Source of the DNA: Burkholderiaceae bacterium
GTDB taxonomy: Bacteria > Pseudomonadota > Gammaproteobacteria > Burkholderiales > Burkholderiaceae_C
Length of the DNA stretch: 64,000 nucleotides
Direction of reading: 5' to 3'
Assembly: GCA_024235915.1 (NCBI GenBank)
Contig: JACKLO010000015.1
Coordinates: 62,001 to 126,000 of the forward strand
Below the pieces are notes generated by a model. The model ran no database searches. It was given only the letters and a program-made list of their open reading frames with translations, and was not told the DNA's origin. Of this stretch, positions 9,784-18,599 are shown one piece after another. Made by a program: the position numbers and the translations under genes. How positions within the stretch are numbered: the first letter of the stretch is position 1; the number at the start of each line of letters is the position of its first letter.

Positions 9784-11043
9784 TCAGTCCGGCGCACCCA
9801 GCCCGGTGTAAACGCGCCACACGCCGTCGTTGCGCACCGGCTTGGTGTCCGTCTTCGGGATGTAGCGGTTGTAGTAAACGTACGGCCCCTGGGCGGTGAT
9901 GAAGTACTCCGGGTCCATGCGCACACGACGGATGCTGTTGTCGTTGCTCAGCATGCGAAAGTTCGGGCGCAACGGGTCAATGCCGGTCATCGCGATCTGC
10001 GTCGGCACCGACATGTCGTTGGCCTTGGGGCTGGAGCTCAACTGGAAGATGAGCCAGCTGCGGCCCTTGTAGGTGAAGGGTTCCGGTGACCACACATACG
10101 GCAATTTGGCCGGCATCTGGATGGTGTTGACCACGGTCCAGCGCTTGACGCCATCGAGCCCGACGAGATTCCGGTAGATGGCGATGCTGTTGCGGTTGAG
10201 GATCGTGAAGAACACGTACTCGTTGTTGAACTCCGGCGCCTGGAACATGAAGCCGCCCCACTTGGTCAGCGGGTCAAACGTCAACTGCTCCAACTCACCG
10301 GTGTCGGTGTCGAACAGGAACATCTGCTGGTAGACAACACCAAACTCGTCCGGCTTGGCGGAGCCCGAGAAGATCACCTTGCCGGTGCCCGGCACCCAGC
10401 GGCGAGAACCGCCACCGGTCTGCTCGGAGATCGGCATCAGCGTTTCGCTGGACGGATCGTCTGACCAGCGCCAGTAGACCTTCTTCTTGCCGTAGTCCTG
10501 GTAGTTGTAGCGCGGCACGTCGTCCACGAGGTCGACCGTGCCGATGGGCGACTGCATCTTGAGACCACCCTCCACGATGCCGGCCTCCCACTGGCCCGGG
10601 CCAGTCATGCGGGCCAGCGCCACCGAGGCCGAGAAGGTGTTCATCTTCCTGCCCGGGAAGTACTTGGTGTACAGGATCTCGGAGCCCTGCTTGGAGAACA
10701 TCCACTCCGGGCCGTTGCCGAAGTCCGTGGCAAAGGCCGCGCGCGTGTCCAGCAGCTTGGCGCGGCCGTCGAAGGGCGAGAACAGCCCGGTCTGGAAATC
10801 CACGTAACCGAGCCACATGTTGTAGTCACGGTCGGTGAAGACGATGCGCGAATTGCCATCGCCGTGATTGCATTCGGGGCAATACACCCCATCGCGTGCC
10901 CAGTCGAACTCGAAATCGACGATTTCGCCGCCCACCTTCTCTTCCAGCAGGGTGGACTGCGGGACGACGGCCGTGCTGCCCAATGCGGCCAGGGCGAGGG
11001 CACTGGCACGAACGAGCGCCTTGAATGTCAGGGGCATCTTCAT
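9784..11043 (-). CDS. secreted protein of unknown function, beta-propeller-like (paralogue B)
   Basis: A 419-residue protein, counting from the ATG at 11043 that precedes a signal peptide (MKMPLTFKALVRASALALAA). It is a paralogue of the 7337-8542 product, sharing NGPEWMFSKQG versus NGPEWVHTADG, a FQAPEFNNE block, WSPEPFTYKGRS and the ending GVWRVYTGLG. It has an extra CPEC pair near residue 47. No catalytic motif was recognised. Its gene follows the esterase-like gene 11146-12093 on the same strand after about 100 bases, so the two may be co-transcribed. Two copies suggest paired or diverged binding roles in the envelope, which is inference. Confidence 0.8.
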   Translation of the reverse strand: MKMPLTFKALVRASALALAALGSTAVVPQSTLLEEKVGGEIVDFEFDWARDGVYCPECNHGDGNSRIVFTDRDYNMWLGYVDFQTGLFSPFDGRAKLLDTRAAFATDFGNGPEWMFSKQGSEILYTKYFPGRKMNTFSASVALARMTGPGQWEAGIVEGGLKMQSPIGTVDLVDDVPRYNYQDYGKKKVYWRWSDDPSSETLMPISEQTGGGSRRWVPGTGKVIFSGSAKPDEFGVVYQQMFLFDTDTGELEQLTFDPLTKWGGFMFQAPEFNNEYVFFTILNRNSIAIYRNLVGLDGVKRWTVVNTIQMPAKLPYVWSPEPFTYKGRSWLIFQLSSSPKANDMSVPTQIAMTGIDPLRPNFRMLSNDNSIRRVRMDPEYFITAQGPYVYYNRYIPKTDTKPVRNDGVWRVYTGLGAPD

Positions 11044-11145
11044 GTGTTCAGATCCACGATCAAGGCCAAAGGCAACGCGCCTATGACCGCCAAGCAACGA
11101 TAGCCTGCCAGGCGGCCTGAAACCATCCCGCAGACGCTGGTTCAC

Positions 11146-12093
11146 TCAGGGCAGACCCACCTCGTGCATGAAACGTTCCACGCTTTCCGTGTAGGCCGAG
11201 GGTTCGCCGAGCTCGGTATTGGTGGCGCCGTGCTTCATCGCCACCGGCAACACGGTGGCCTTGCCGCCCAGGGACCGCAACTTGCCGGCAAAGGCCTCGG
11301 CCTGCGGGCAGGAATCCGGGCGCCCGCTGGCGCACACGAGAAGGAACGGCGCTGTCACGGTCCCGAGCCGATGGAAAGGCGACGCCGCCAGCCAGAGGTC
11401 TCGGTCATCACCGAAGACACGATCGTAGAAGCCATAGTGCTTGCTTTCCATCGTCTCGACGACGTTGAGCACGGCGCTGTCCAGGCTCACCGTGCCCCGC
11501 CAGGGCTGCAGACCATGGCGCCTGATCAGCGCCTGGTCGGACGCCAGCAGCGACACCAGGTGTGCACCGGCCGAGTGCCCCATCACCAGGAGCCGGCCGG
11601 CATCGCCACCCCAGGTGGCCGCCTGCTGCTGCGTCAGCGCCAGGGCGCGTGCCACGTCATCGACCTGGTCGAGCACCTTGGGGTTGCGCGACATCCGGTA
11701 GTTCGTCGACACGACGATGTAGCCCTTGGGCAGCCAGCGTTGCACCTTGGCCTTGACGACCGGCAGGTAGGCCTTGTCGCCCAGCATCCAGGCGCCGCCA
11801 TGCACCATGAAGAGGATCGGCGCACCACGCGCGTTCGCCGGCACGTAGACGTCCAGGGTCTGCTGCGGGTCATCGCCGAACTTGACGTCCCGGATCAGTC
11901 GCGCGCCAGCCGGCATGGGTACGTCGCCTTTCAGGCGCCCGGAGAAGACGCCTGACAGTTCACCCTCGGATGATTCGCCTGCGGCGGCACGCCGCTCGCG
12001 CAAGCTGTCCAGCAGCGGTCCGGCGCACCCGGCCATCGGCAGCAAGGCAAATGTCAGGGCCAGTAAGCCGTGTCGGCGGCGGATCGGATTCAT
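11146..12093 (-). CDS. alpha/beta-hydrolase lipoprotein (BD-FAE/esterase type)
   Basis: The 315-residue product starts at ATG 12093. This start gives a lipoprotein signal peptide with lipobox PMAGC, so the mature protein would be membrane-anchored. The alpha/beta-hydrolase fold is supported by the oxyanion segment FMVHGGAW, the nucleophile elbow GHSAGAH and a C-terminal MKHGATN carrying the likely catalytic His. The overall pattern is that of carbohydrate-acetyl or small-ester hydrolases, and the substrate is unknown. Acting on an exported acylated product or on cell-surface esters is plausible from the neighbourhood. Confidence 0.88.
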   Translation of the reverse strand: MNPIRRRHGLLALTFALLPMAGCAGPLLDSLRERRAAAGESSEGELSGVFSGRLKGDVPMPAGARLIRDVKFGDDPQQTLDVYVPANARGAPILFMVHGGAWMLGDKAYLPVVKAKVQRWLPKGYIVVSTNYRMSRNPKVLDQVDDVARALALTQQQAATWGGDAGRLLVMGHSAGAHLVSLLASDQALIRRHGLQPWRGTVSLDSAVLNVVETMESKHYGFYDRVFGDDRDLWLAASPFHRLGTVTAPFLLVCASGRPDSCPQAEAFAGKLRSLGGKATVLPVAMKHGATNTELGEPSAYTESVERFMHEVGLP

Positions 12094-12259
12094 GCTTTGG
12101 CCTCGGAAAATGGTGGATGACTTTGGATCGCGTGTGCAACCAGTGGCCGGCACGCTTCAGGCGCGAATGATGGGCTGGGAACGCACCGTTGCAGATGTAG
12201 TCAACGCACCGAAGCGCCGTTCGTTTACGCTCTCAGGCCAACGACCCTCCCGCCCCGAG

Positions 12260-13231
12260 ATGCCCAGCATAAGACATGCCCTAGCCGCAGCTGCGGCGCT
12301 TTCCCTGATCCTGGTTGCAGGCTGTGGCGGAGGTTCTTCCGCACAGAACGAAGCGCCGCCGCCAGCGGGAGCACAGTTGCTGCAGGACCGGACGCTCAGC
12401 GGCTACCCGCAGGCGTTCGACGTCTATGCGCCTGCGAGCCCGTCGCGGGTGGTCGTGTTCCTGCATGGCGGTCTGGGCAACAAGGAACGCTTTGCCTACA
12501 ACATGGGCATCACCAGTTCCGCGGATGCCGCCACGACCGGGACGGTGAACTGGTCCTGGCTGGCCGCTCGCGGCGTGGTCGCGGTGGTGCCTCAGGGGCA
12601 AGCCCTGCCCAATGCCCCGCTGGCCACGACCTGGAACAACCACGTGATGGATTCCGGCGTGAACGACGTGGCCTTCCTGCAGGCGCTCGTCACCCGGTTG
12701 CGTGCCGATTACGGCAACCTGCCCGTCAGCGTTGTCGGCCACTCCAATGGCGGCATGATGGTCAACCGCATGTGGTGCGAGTCGCCGCAGACCTTCGACG
12801 TGCATGTGGCCTTTGCTGGCCCGGCGTCTAGCTACTACCTCGACGCGGCCACTCCTTGCGCGCCCTCGACCTTCAAGCCCTACCTGGGGTATGTCGGCGA
12901 CAGTGACCAGATCCTGGGTGGATCGCAGAACTGGACTCAGCAGGTCTGGGAACTCGACCGCTTCAACAACGCCCAGGCATTCGTCAACCCGGAAGTCATC
13001 GGCGAATGGGCGCAGTTCGTCGAGCGCGCTGGACGCGTGTGCGGGGCCACACCCGCATTGGACGGCGGCACCACCAGCGGCATCATCACCACCTGGCAGG
13101 CCTGCAGCGGCCGCTTGCGGGTACAGCGCGCGACCGGCCTCGACCATGACCTTGGCGCGCCGAGCGCGAGTGATCCGACGGTGCTGTCAGATCGCGCGCT
13201 GGACTTCATCATCGCGCGCGAGACGCGCTGA
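12260..13231 (+). CDS. PHB-depolymerase/feruloyl-esterase-like lipoprotein
   Basis: A 323-residue lipoprotein. The ATG at 12260 gives a signal peptide ending in the lipobox LVAGC, followed by a Gly/Ser linker. The LpqC/PHB-depolymerase family pattern is visible: the oxyanion loop VFLHGGLGN, the nucleophile GHSNGGMM, an Asp in GDSDQI and the His in GLDHDLG. These enzymes hydrolyse ester bonds of extracellular polymers or phenolic esters. The gene is divergent from the esterase at 11146-12093 and convergent with the ACP-sulfotransferase gene. Confidence 0.87.
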   Translation: MPSIRHALAAAAALSLILVAGCGGGSSAQNEAPPPAGAQLLQDRTLSGYPQAFDVYAPASPSRVVVFLHGGLGNKERFAYNMGITSSADAATTGTVNWSWLAARGVVAVVPQGQALPNAPLATTWNNHVMDSGVNDVAFLQALVTRLRADYGNLPVSVVGHSNGGMMVNRMWCESPQTFDVHVAFAGPASSYYLDAATPCAPSTFKPYLGYVGDSDQILGGSQNWTQQVWELDRFNNAQAFVNPEVIGEWAQFVERAGRVCGATPALDGGTTSGIITTWQACSGRLRVQRATGLDHDLGAPSASDPTVLSDRALDFIIARETR

Positions 13232-13311
13232 ACCCGGACGCCCCCGGCCAGAGGTAGAGGACCGACGCCTCGGCGCCGCCGACGGTGGGCGGGTTCGAAC
13301 GCAGCGGCAGA

Positions 13312-14649
13312 TCAGTAGCCGAGCTGGCGAGCCAGCTCGCGCGTCTGCGCGCCGAGAATGCCCTCGGTGTAGTAGCGTTGCCAGCGTGTGGCGGCCTCAG
13401 GGTTGATGCCGTGATGAAGGTGGAACTTCAGATCACCACTCATCTTCGACGCGTTGTCCACGCCGTCGGTCATGCGCTGGTCCATCTCTTCGTAGGGGTT
13501 CACCATCGCCGGCTCGAAAGGGATCCCGGCAAAGGTGCAGATGCGGCGGACCATGGCCTCTGGCTGCGTCACCAGATCCTCGTAGCGCAGACTCAACCAA
13601 CGCTCCGCCGGCACCTCGCGTGAGAACTCCAGCGTGTTGGTCTGCGCCGTCAGCCAGGTCAGTTCAGCCAGTTCGCGGCTGCCGAAATCACCTTCGCGGA
13701 TCATCGGCATCAGGCGCTCAAGCTTCGACTCCTCGTAGGAACGGACCATGCCGCAGGGGTGGCGCTGCAGGTGGATGTAAAGCGCGCCTTCGAACTCGCG
13801 CTCGATGCGGCGCAAGATGTCGACGTCGATCACATAGGTCGGCGTCTTGTCGACCAACAGCCGCTCGCCCTGCAAAGGCTTCTGCAGCAGGCCATAGAAG
13901 GCCTTGGTGGACATGTTCTGCTGCTCACAGCGCGCCACGAAGGCGCGTGCACCTTCAGCGGGCCAGCCGTTGAGCTGCATCAGCGCGCGCACGGCGCCAT
14001 CGAGCAGGTGGTCGGTGTGTTCACCGCTGAGCGCACGCAGGCGGTCGCCCATCGTGGCATAGGGCAGCAGGTGCAACTCCGGCGGCGCGAACAGGCGCGA
14101 ACTGCCCGCCAGGATCACACGCAGCAAGGTGGAGCCAGACCGTGGCGGCGAAAGCACGAACAGCGCGCGTGGATTGCGCGGCGTGCCGTCGTCGGGCAGG
14201 TTCCGGCGCGCGATGCCAGCACGGAAGGTGGCCAATTTTTCCGCGGTGATGCGCTCGCGCTCCGGCACCGTGTCCAAAACGGCCGCTGAAGGGCTGACCG
14301 CCGATGTGCCGGCAGGAGGTGTCACCGCCGGCGACGGCATCGTCGCTGAGGTCGCATCGTCGCTCAGGCGGTCGGCCACGAAGACGGCGAACTCGCGCAC
14401 GCTGAGGTCACTGACGTAGCTGCCATTGCGCATCAGCAGGTCCTGGAACCCCAGTTTGCGCTTGTAGGCGTTCTCGATCGCCACCACCAGCTGTATGAAA
14501 TCGATCGACGCAAAACCGATGTCGGCCACCATCGTGGTGTCCGGCCCCATGGTCAGGTCCAGGTCCCAGTCGGCCGTCAGTTCGCCAAGAATCCCGATGA
14601 TCCGTGCCTGGACCGATTCGACCGTTTCACCCACCTCGACCTTTTGCAT
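13312..14649 (-). CDS. acyl-carrier-protein/PAPS sulfotransferase fusion
   Basis: A 445-residue protein with two domains. Residues 1-95 form an acyl carrier protein: Ser48 in DIGFASIDF is the expected phosphopantetheine site, although the usual Asp before it is Ala. A Pro/Ala/Ser linker (about 98-130) leads to a sulfotransferase whose 5'-phosphosulfate loop is LSPPRSGST (167-175). A 3'-phosphate-binding motif LQRHPCGMVRSY follows. Such enzymes transfer sulfate from PAPS to a hydroxyl. The fused ACP suggests that the substrate is held as a thioester during transfer. The start has AGAGGA close upstream. It is the last gene of the minus-strand operon that begins near 21.4 kb, 59 bases after the BNR gene. 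Confidence 0.92.
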   Translation of the reverse strand: MQKVEVGETVESVQARIIGILGELTADWDLDLTMGPDTTMVADIGFASIDFIQLVVAIENAYKRKLGFQDLLMRNGSYVSDLSVREFAVFVADRLSDDATSATMPSPAVTPPAGTSAVSPSAAVLDTVPERERITAEKLATFRAGIARRNLPDDGTPRNPRALFVLSPPRSGSTLLRVILAGSSRLFAPPELHLLPYATMGDRLRALSGEHTDHLLDGAVRALMQLNGWPAEGARAFVARCEQQNMSTKAFYGLLQKPLQGERLLVDKTPTYVIDVDILRRIEREFEGALYIHLQRHPCGMVRSYEESKLERLMPMIREGDFGSRELAELTWLTAQTNTLEFSREVPAERWLSLRYEDLVTQPEAMVRRICTFAGIPFEPAMVNPYEEMDQRMTDGVDNASKMSGDLKFHLHHGINPEAATRWQRYYTEGILGAQTRELARQLGY

Positions 14650-14708
14650 GTTTCCTCTTCCCTCAACGCTCCGGCGGACAGTTCAACGCACCCGCCGGTG
14701 CCGGCCCC

Positions 14709-15935
14709 TCACTCGACCGGAATCTCGAACCACAGCAACTTCTGCACCGCCCCGTCCTGGTACTGCTGAACCAGCGGCACAGGGCCCCGGGAGACCGCCG
14801 GCGTCTCCATGCGCGGCGGCGAGTCGATGACCACGCCGTCCGACGGATGCACCAGGCGGTGTGTGAGCGCAAAGCTCAGGCCGTAGTCGTCGCTGCGGTA
14901 CACGGCCTGTTCAAAAAGGTGGTTGGCCACCAGGACGATGCTTTCCCCGGCACGCGTCGCCTGTACATACCCGGTGCCCAGGGCGCCACCCGCGACCAAG
15001 GGCGCCGCCCAGGACTGGGTGGCGTCATCGAAGCGGAAGTACAAAGGCCGGCCCTTGTCCGGCGTGATCAGGTGCAGGTTGTTGCGGGTGTCGTCGATCA
15101 GGCTGAAGTGGCCGCCATAGGGATCGCTGTCATAAGGCGGCTCGGCGACGAAGAACGTCGAGGCCGACCAGGCCGCGGTCACAGCCGCGCTGTTTGGTCG
15201 GGTCGCCCAGATCAGCTTTTCCTGCACCGAGGCCAGCAGCCCCATGCCGCCCGGCCGGCGGATCGGCTTCGCACTGCGCTGGATCAGGTCGCCCGCGCCG
15301 GGTTCACCAATGCGCTGACCGGTGTCGACCCAGCGTGCCGCACGCGTGGTGCGCGCCGAAATGCGCAGGTCGGACACCAGCGTGGTGCGGTCCTGCACGG
15401 CAAAGGCGCACCAAAGCGTGCCTTTGGCGTCGACGCCCAGACCCGGACTCAAGGCCAGCACGGCCGGGTCGCTGAACACCACAGGCGACTTGATCTTCAC
15501 CTGGGACCACTTCACCGTGACCGGGTCGTACCGCAGCAAGGCGGACATGATGGCGCCGGCCACGTCGGAATACACCAGACGCAACTCGTTGCCATCCATC
15601 ACGCCGTCGGCGGTGGAGGTGAAGTCGGTCTTCGGAATCACTGCCTTGGCCGACCAGGTGGCACCGTTGTCGAAGCTGGTGTAGAGCGTCAACGCACCAC
15701 GCGTCGACAACGGCCCGCGGTTGACCATCAGGTGCGTGGCACCGTCATCCGTTTGCCACATGTGCTCCTGGAACCGGTAGGAGATCATGCGGTCCACACC
15801 GCTGGTGACGTTGGACGGCGTGCCAGGCACGGACACCACGTCCTGCGCGGCCACGCTGGCCGCGGCACCCAGCATCAGCGGCACGCAGGCCAGTTGCAGG
15901 CCAATGCGGCGGATCCAGGCGGTGATGGACTTCAT
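14709..15935 (-). CDS. secreted BNR/Asp-box (sialidase-like propeller) protein
   Basis: A 408-residue protein starting at ATG 15935 with AGGAG seven bases upstream. The signal peptide ends near AAASVAAQ. One good Asp-box (SFDNGATWS, the SxDxGxTW pattern) and a weaker one (YRSDDYGLSF) mark a sialidase/BNR-type beta-propeller. The catalytic Arg triad of sialidases cannot be recognised, so I would call it a propeller of unknown activity. It lies in the export and sulfotransferase operon, between the adaptor fusion and the ACP-sulfotransferase, and probably acts in the periplasm or at the cell surface. Confidence 0.78.
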   Translation of the reverse strand: MKSITAWIRRIGLQLACVPLMLGAAASVAAQDVVSVPGTPSNVTSGVDRMISYRFQEHMWQTDDGATHLMVNRGPLSTRGALTLYTSFDNGATWSAKAVIPKTDFTSTADGVMDGNELRLVYSDVAGAIMSALLRYDPVTVKWSQVKIKSPVVFSDPAVLALSPGLGVDAKGTLWCAFAVQDRTTLVSDLRISARTTRAARWVDTGQRIGEPGAGDLIQRSAKPIRRPGGMGLLASVQEKLIWATRPNSAAVTAAWSASTFFVAEPPYDSDPYGGHFSLIDDTRNNLHLITPDKGRPLYFRFDDATQSWAAPLVAGGALGTGYVQATRAGESIVLVANHLFEQAVYRSDDYGLSFALTHRLVHPSDGVVIDSPPRMETPAVSRGPVPLVQQYQDGAVQKLLWFEIPVE

Positions 15936-15989
15936 GGGGCGACTCCTGAGGCAAGCACGGCCTGTGCTGGCCGCAATGCCCGCATTGTC

Positions 15990-16027
15990 CGCCGCGGCAG
16001 CCGCCGACGCCCCCCCTACCCGCGGCG
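15990..16027. repeat. possible hairpin in the intercistronic gap
   Basis: CGCCGCGG (15990-15997) pairs with CCGCGGCG (16020-16027), an 8-bp stem with a 22-base loop. It lies in the 107-base gap between the adaptor-fusion gene and the BNR gene. There is no T-tract. It may be an mRNA processing or stability element, or chance in GC-rich DNA. Confidence 0.35.
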
Positions 16028-16042
16028 TCGTCGCGGCCTGCA

Positions 16043-18553
16043 TCACGGCAACCACGACCACACGTGCACCTGGAAGAAGCGCAGCACCGACATCGAGAAC
16101 GCCTTCCAGGCCGGCATGGTGACCGCGTCGACCTTGGCGAACCCGGTCATCCCGGTGCGCAAGCGTTCGTCGGGGTTGCGCACGGACACCAGCACCTTGA
16201 CCACATTGCCGAAGGTCTGGGCCGTGACATTGCGATCGACCAGCGTGATCTCGCCACGGTACACGTCGTCATACAGGGCCGACGCGCGGACCTCGACATC
16301 GGCACCCTCGCGCAGATAGGGCAGGTCGCTTTCCGGCAACTCGAGCTCCAGGCTCATCACCTTGGCGTCCTCCACCATCGCGAAGACCTCGCCGCGCGGC
16401 AGGTAGCTGTTCAGCCGCCGGCCCAGGCGCAAGCTCAGCACATTGCCGTCGATGGGCATGCGCAGCACGGAACGGGCCACCCGCTGCTGCACACCCGCCT
16501 GCTGGTCGGCCAGCGCCTTCAGCGCCGCCTCGGCCGCCGCGATCTGCTCCGGCGTGGCGCCGATGCGGGCCAGCGCCAGTTCGGCCTCGCGCAGCGCCAC
16601 GGCATCCACGTCCTGCCGCGCCTGACGTCGGGCTGCCTCGAGTTCCTCGGTCGTGACCGCCTTGACCGCGTGCAGCGACGTCAGGCGGGCCGCACGATCG
16701 GTACTGAACGCCACCTGGTTGCGCGCCGATTCCAGCGCACGGCGCGCCACCTCCACCGCCTCGGGTTTGGGGCGGGCGCGCAGGTCGGCGACCACCGCCT
16801 CCTGCTCGCGCATGCGTGCCGCCAGGGTGTCGATCTCCACCTGCAGGTCATCGGTGGCCAGGCGTGCCAGTGGCGCACCCTTGGGCAGGCGCTCGCCGCC
16901 GTCGCTGAGCACCTCGGTGATCAGGCCGCCAATGTCCGAGGTGACCGCCACCTGCTGCGACGGATAGACCACGAACTTCCCACTTGGCGTGTAGCGGTAG
17001 GGCAGGAACATCAGGGCCACCACCACCAGCAGCAGTGCAATGCGCAGGTAACGCCGGCCGGCAGGCGCCGCATCGACCGTCTCACCCTTGACGACCTCCT
17101 CAGGCACCGCGCGCCGACGCCAGCGCTCGAACTGCTGCGAGCGCTCATAGGACGCCTCGATCTTGCCGAAGCGTGTCCAGGTCCGGCGCGTCAGCACCGC
17201 CCCGATGACAAGCACGGCCACCACGGCCAGACCGCCCAGTTGCAGGTCCGACAGCCACACGGCCAGCAGCAGCAGCACGACCGCGATGACGACGAACGAG
17301 AACAGCAGCGTGGCGGCCGCATAGGCGGACAGGATCTCGGCGTCCGCCTGACGATAGACCTTGCCATGCAGGCGGTTGAGCAACGCCTTGTACGCCTTGC
17401 CGCGCAGATGAGGCTCGTTGGTGAAGGCCGCCAGCAGGTGGTAGGCACTGCCGCGTGTCAGCGGGTTGGCCGACAGCAGCAGGCCCAGCGCGGCGATGAT
17501 GGCCAGCGCCAAGGCCAGCTCCGGCAGCAGGCCCTGGCTGTCACGGGTCGTCGCCCAGAGCAGCAACCCGCCGCTGGCCATGAACAGGCGAGACAACAAG
17601 GGACCGGCGTGCAGCCACATCTTCTCGGTGCGCTGCAGCTGCTTGACGTGGCCGACCCGCGGCATGAAGCGCGGCAGGAAGCCGAAGACCAGGCCAATAC
17701 CGATGCCGCTGACGGTCGCACGGTAGTAATGCGCCGTCCAAGCGGTCAGCAGCGTGTTCAGCAGGTTGACCGTGAACATGCTGAAGATCAGGTGCTGCAA
17801 GAAGCTTACGTCGCCGAGCATGTGCTCGACGTCGTGGCGGAAAGCGTCCGGGTTCTGGAAGAACACCATCAGCGCCATCGCCACCATCACCGGGATCAGG
17901 TAGATCAAGGCGCGCAGCGGGCGGACCAGCGGCAGGGTGACGTTCAACAGTGGGCGAGGATCGAACAGCACCCACATGCGGCGCACGGTGCGCGGGTCGA
18001 ATCCGACCGCATCGTTGATGCCCGCCGGCAGGTCGGCCGCCGCCTCGTCGGCGTCCTCGGCCTTGGCAAGTTTTTCGGCCGCCTTGGCAGGTGTCACCTC
18101 GGCCGCTTTACGCGCAGTCGCCTCGGACCCGGTGCTGACACCGGCTGCGGCGGTGGCTGCCGGCTCGGACACCGGCGGCGTGAAGTCGCGTGCGCGGGCC
18201 TCCCCATCGACAACGTCATAGCCCTGGCGCGTGAATTCGCGCAGCAGCGGGTGCGATTCCGCTTCCGAGGCAAACAGCTTGCGGTCGGCGGTCTCTGCGA
18301 AGAAGCGGCGCAGTTCGGCTTCCGAGATGGGACGACCAAAACGATCCTCGAACACCGAGGCCAGCTTGGGGTAGTTGTCGCAGCCCGGCAGCACCTCGAG
18401 CAGGAAGAACTGCCACGGTTCGAGGTCGTAGGTCTTGCTCAGCAGCTTGTCGCGCAGCAGGTAGGACGTCTGGTCCCCGCTGACGATGCGGAAGGCCTGC
18501 AGTCGCCTGAGCAAGTAGGCCGGCAGGGCCACCTTCTTCGTGTCGTCGCTCAT
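16043..18553 (-). CDS. inner-membrane protein fused to an HlyD-type periplasmic adaptor (M50-like, no zinc motif)
   Basis: An 836-residue protein starting at ATG 18553. Residues 1-130 are a soluble domain (LLRRLQAFRIVSGDQTSYL) like that preceding M50/HlyD fusion proteins, followed by an Ala-rich linker. From about 215 to 480 there are several membrane helices arranged as in M50-type transporters, but where HExxH is expected the sequence is LNTLLTAW, so no zinc site is seen. After a further helix (RIALLLVVVALMFLPY) comes a membrane-fusion domain: lipoyl halves (PSQQVAVTSDIGGLI and VLRMPIDGNVLSL), a long coiled-coil hairpin and beta-barrel parts. With the next gene (an outer-membrane channel) it would form a trans-envelope exporter, plausibly for the cluster product. 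Confidence 0.85.
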   Translation of the reverse strand: MSDDTKKVALPAYLLRRLQAFRIVSGDQTSYLLRDKLLSKTYDLEPWQFFLLEVLPGCDNYPKLASVFEDRFGRPISEAELRRFFAETADRKLFASEAESHPLLREFTRQGYDVVDGEARARDFTPPVSEPAATAAAGVSTGSEATARKAAEVTPAKAAEKLAKAEDADEAAADLPAGINDAVGFDPRTVRRMWVLFDPRPLLNVTLPLVRPLRALIYLIPVMVAMALMVFFQNPDAFRHDVEHMLGDVSFLQHLIFSMFTVNLLNTLLTAWTAHYYRATVSGIGIGLVFGFLPRFMPRVGHVKQLQRTEKMWLHAGPLLSRLFMASGGLLLWATTRDSQGLLPELALALAIIAALGLLLSANPLTRGSAYHLLAAFTNEPHLRGKAYKALLNRLHGKVYRQADAEILSAYAAATLLFSFVVIAVVLLLLAVWLSDLQLGGLAVVAVLVIGAVLTRRTWTRFGKIEASYERSQQFERWRRRAVPEEVVKGETVDAAPAGRRYLRIALLLVVVALMFLPYRYTPSGKFVVYPSQQVAVTSDIGGLITEVLSDGGERLPKGAPLARLATDDLQVEIDTLAARMREQEAVVADLRARPKPEAVEVARRALESARNQVAFSTDRAARLTSLHAVKAVTTEELEAARRQARQDVDAVALREAELALARIGATPEQIAAAEAALKALADQQAGVQQRVARSVLRMPIDGNVLSLRLGRRLNSYLPRGEVFAMVEDAKVMSLELELPESDLPYLREGADVEVRASALYDDVYRGEITLVDRNVTAQTFGNVVKVLVSVRNPDERLRTGMTGFAKVDAVTMPAWKAFSMSVLRFFQVHVWSWLP

Positions 18554-18599
18554 TCCCGGTGTGCTCCCACCCTCGTCATCCTGGCTTGTGTGATCTGGT

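Noticed and set aside
11085..11115. TGGCAGGCTATCGTTGC on the minus strand before paralogue B, resembling a sigma-54 site
   Set aside because: GG and GC are 12 bases apart rather than 10, which RpoN does not tolerate.
13232..13311. Gap between convergent genes checked for a terminator
   Set aside because: Only short GC-rich complementarities were found, none with a T-run.
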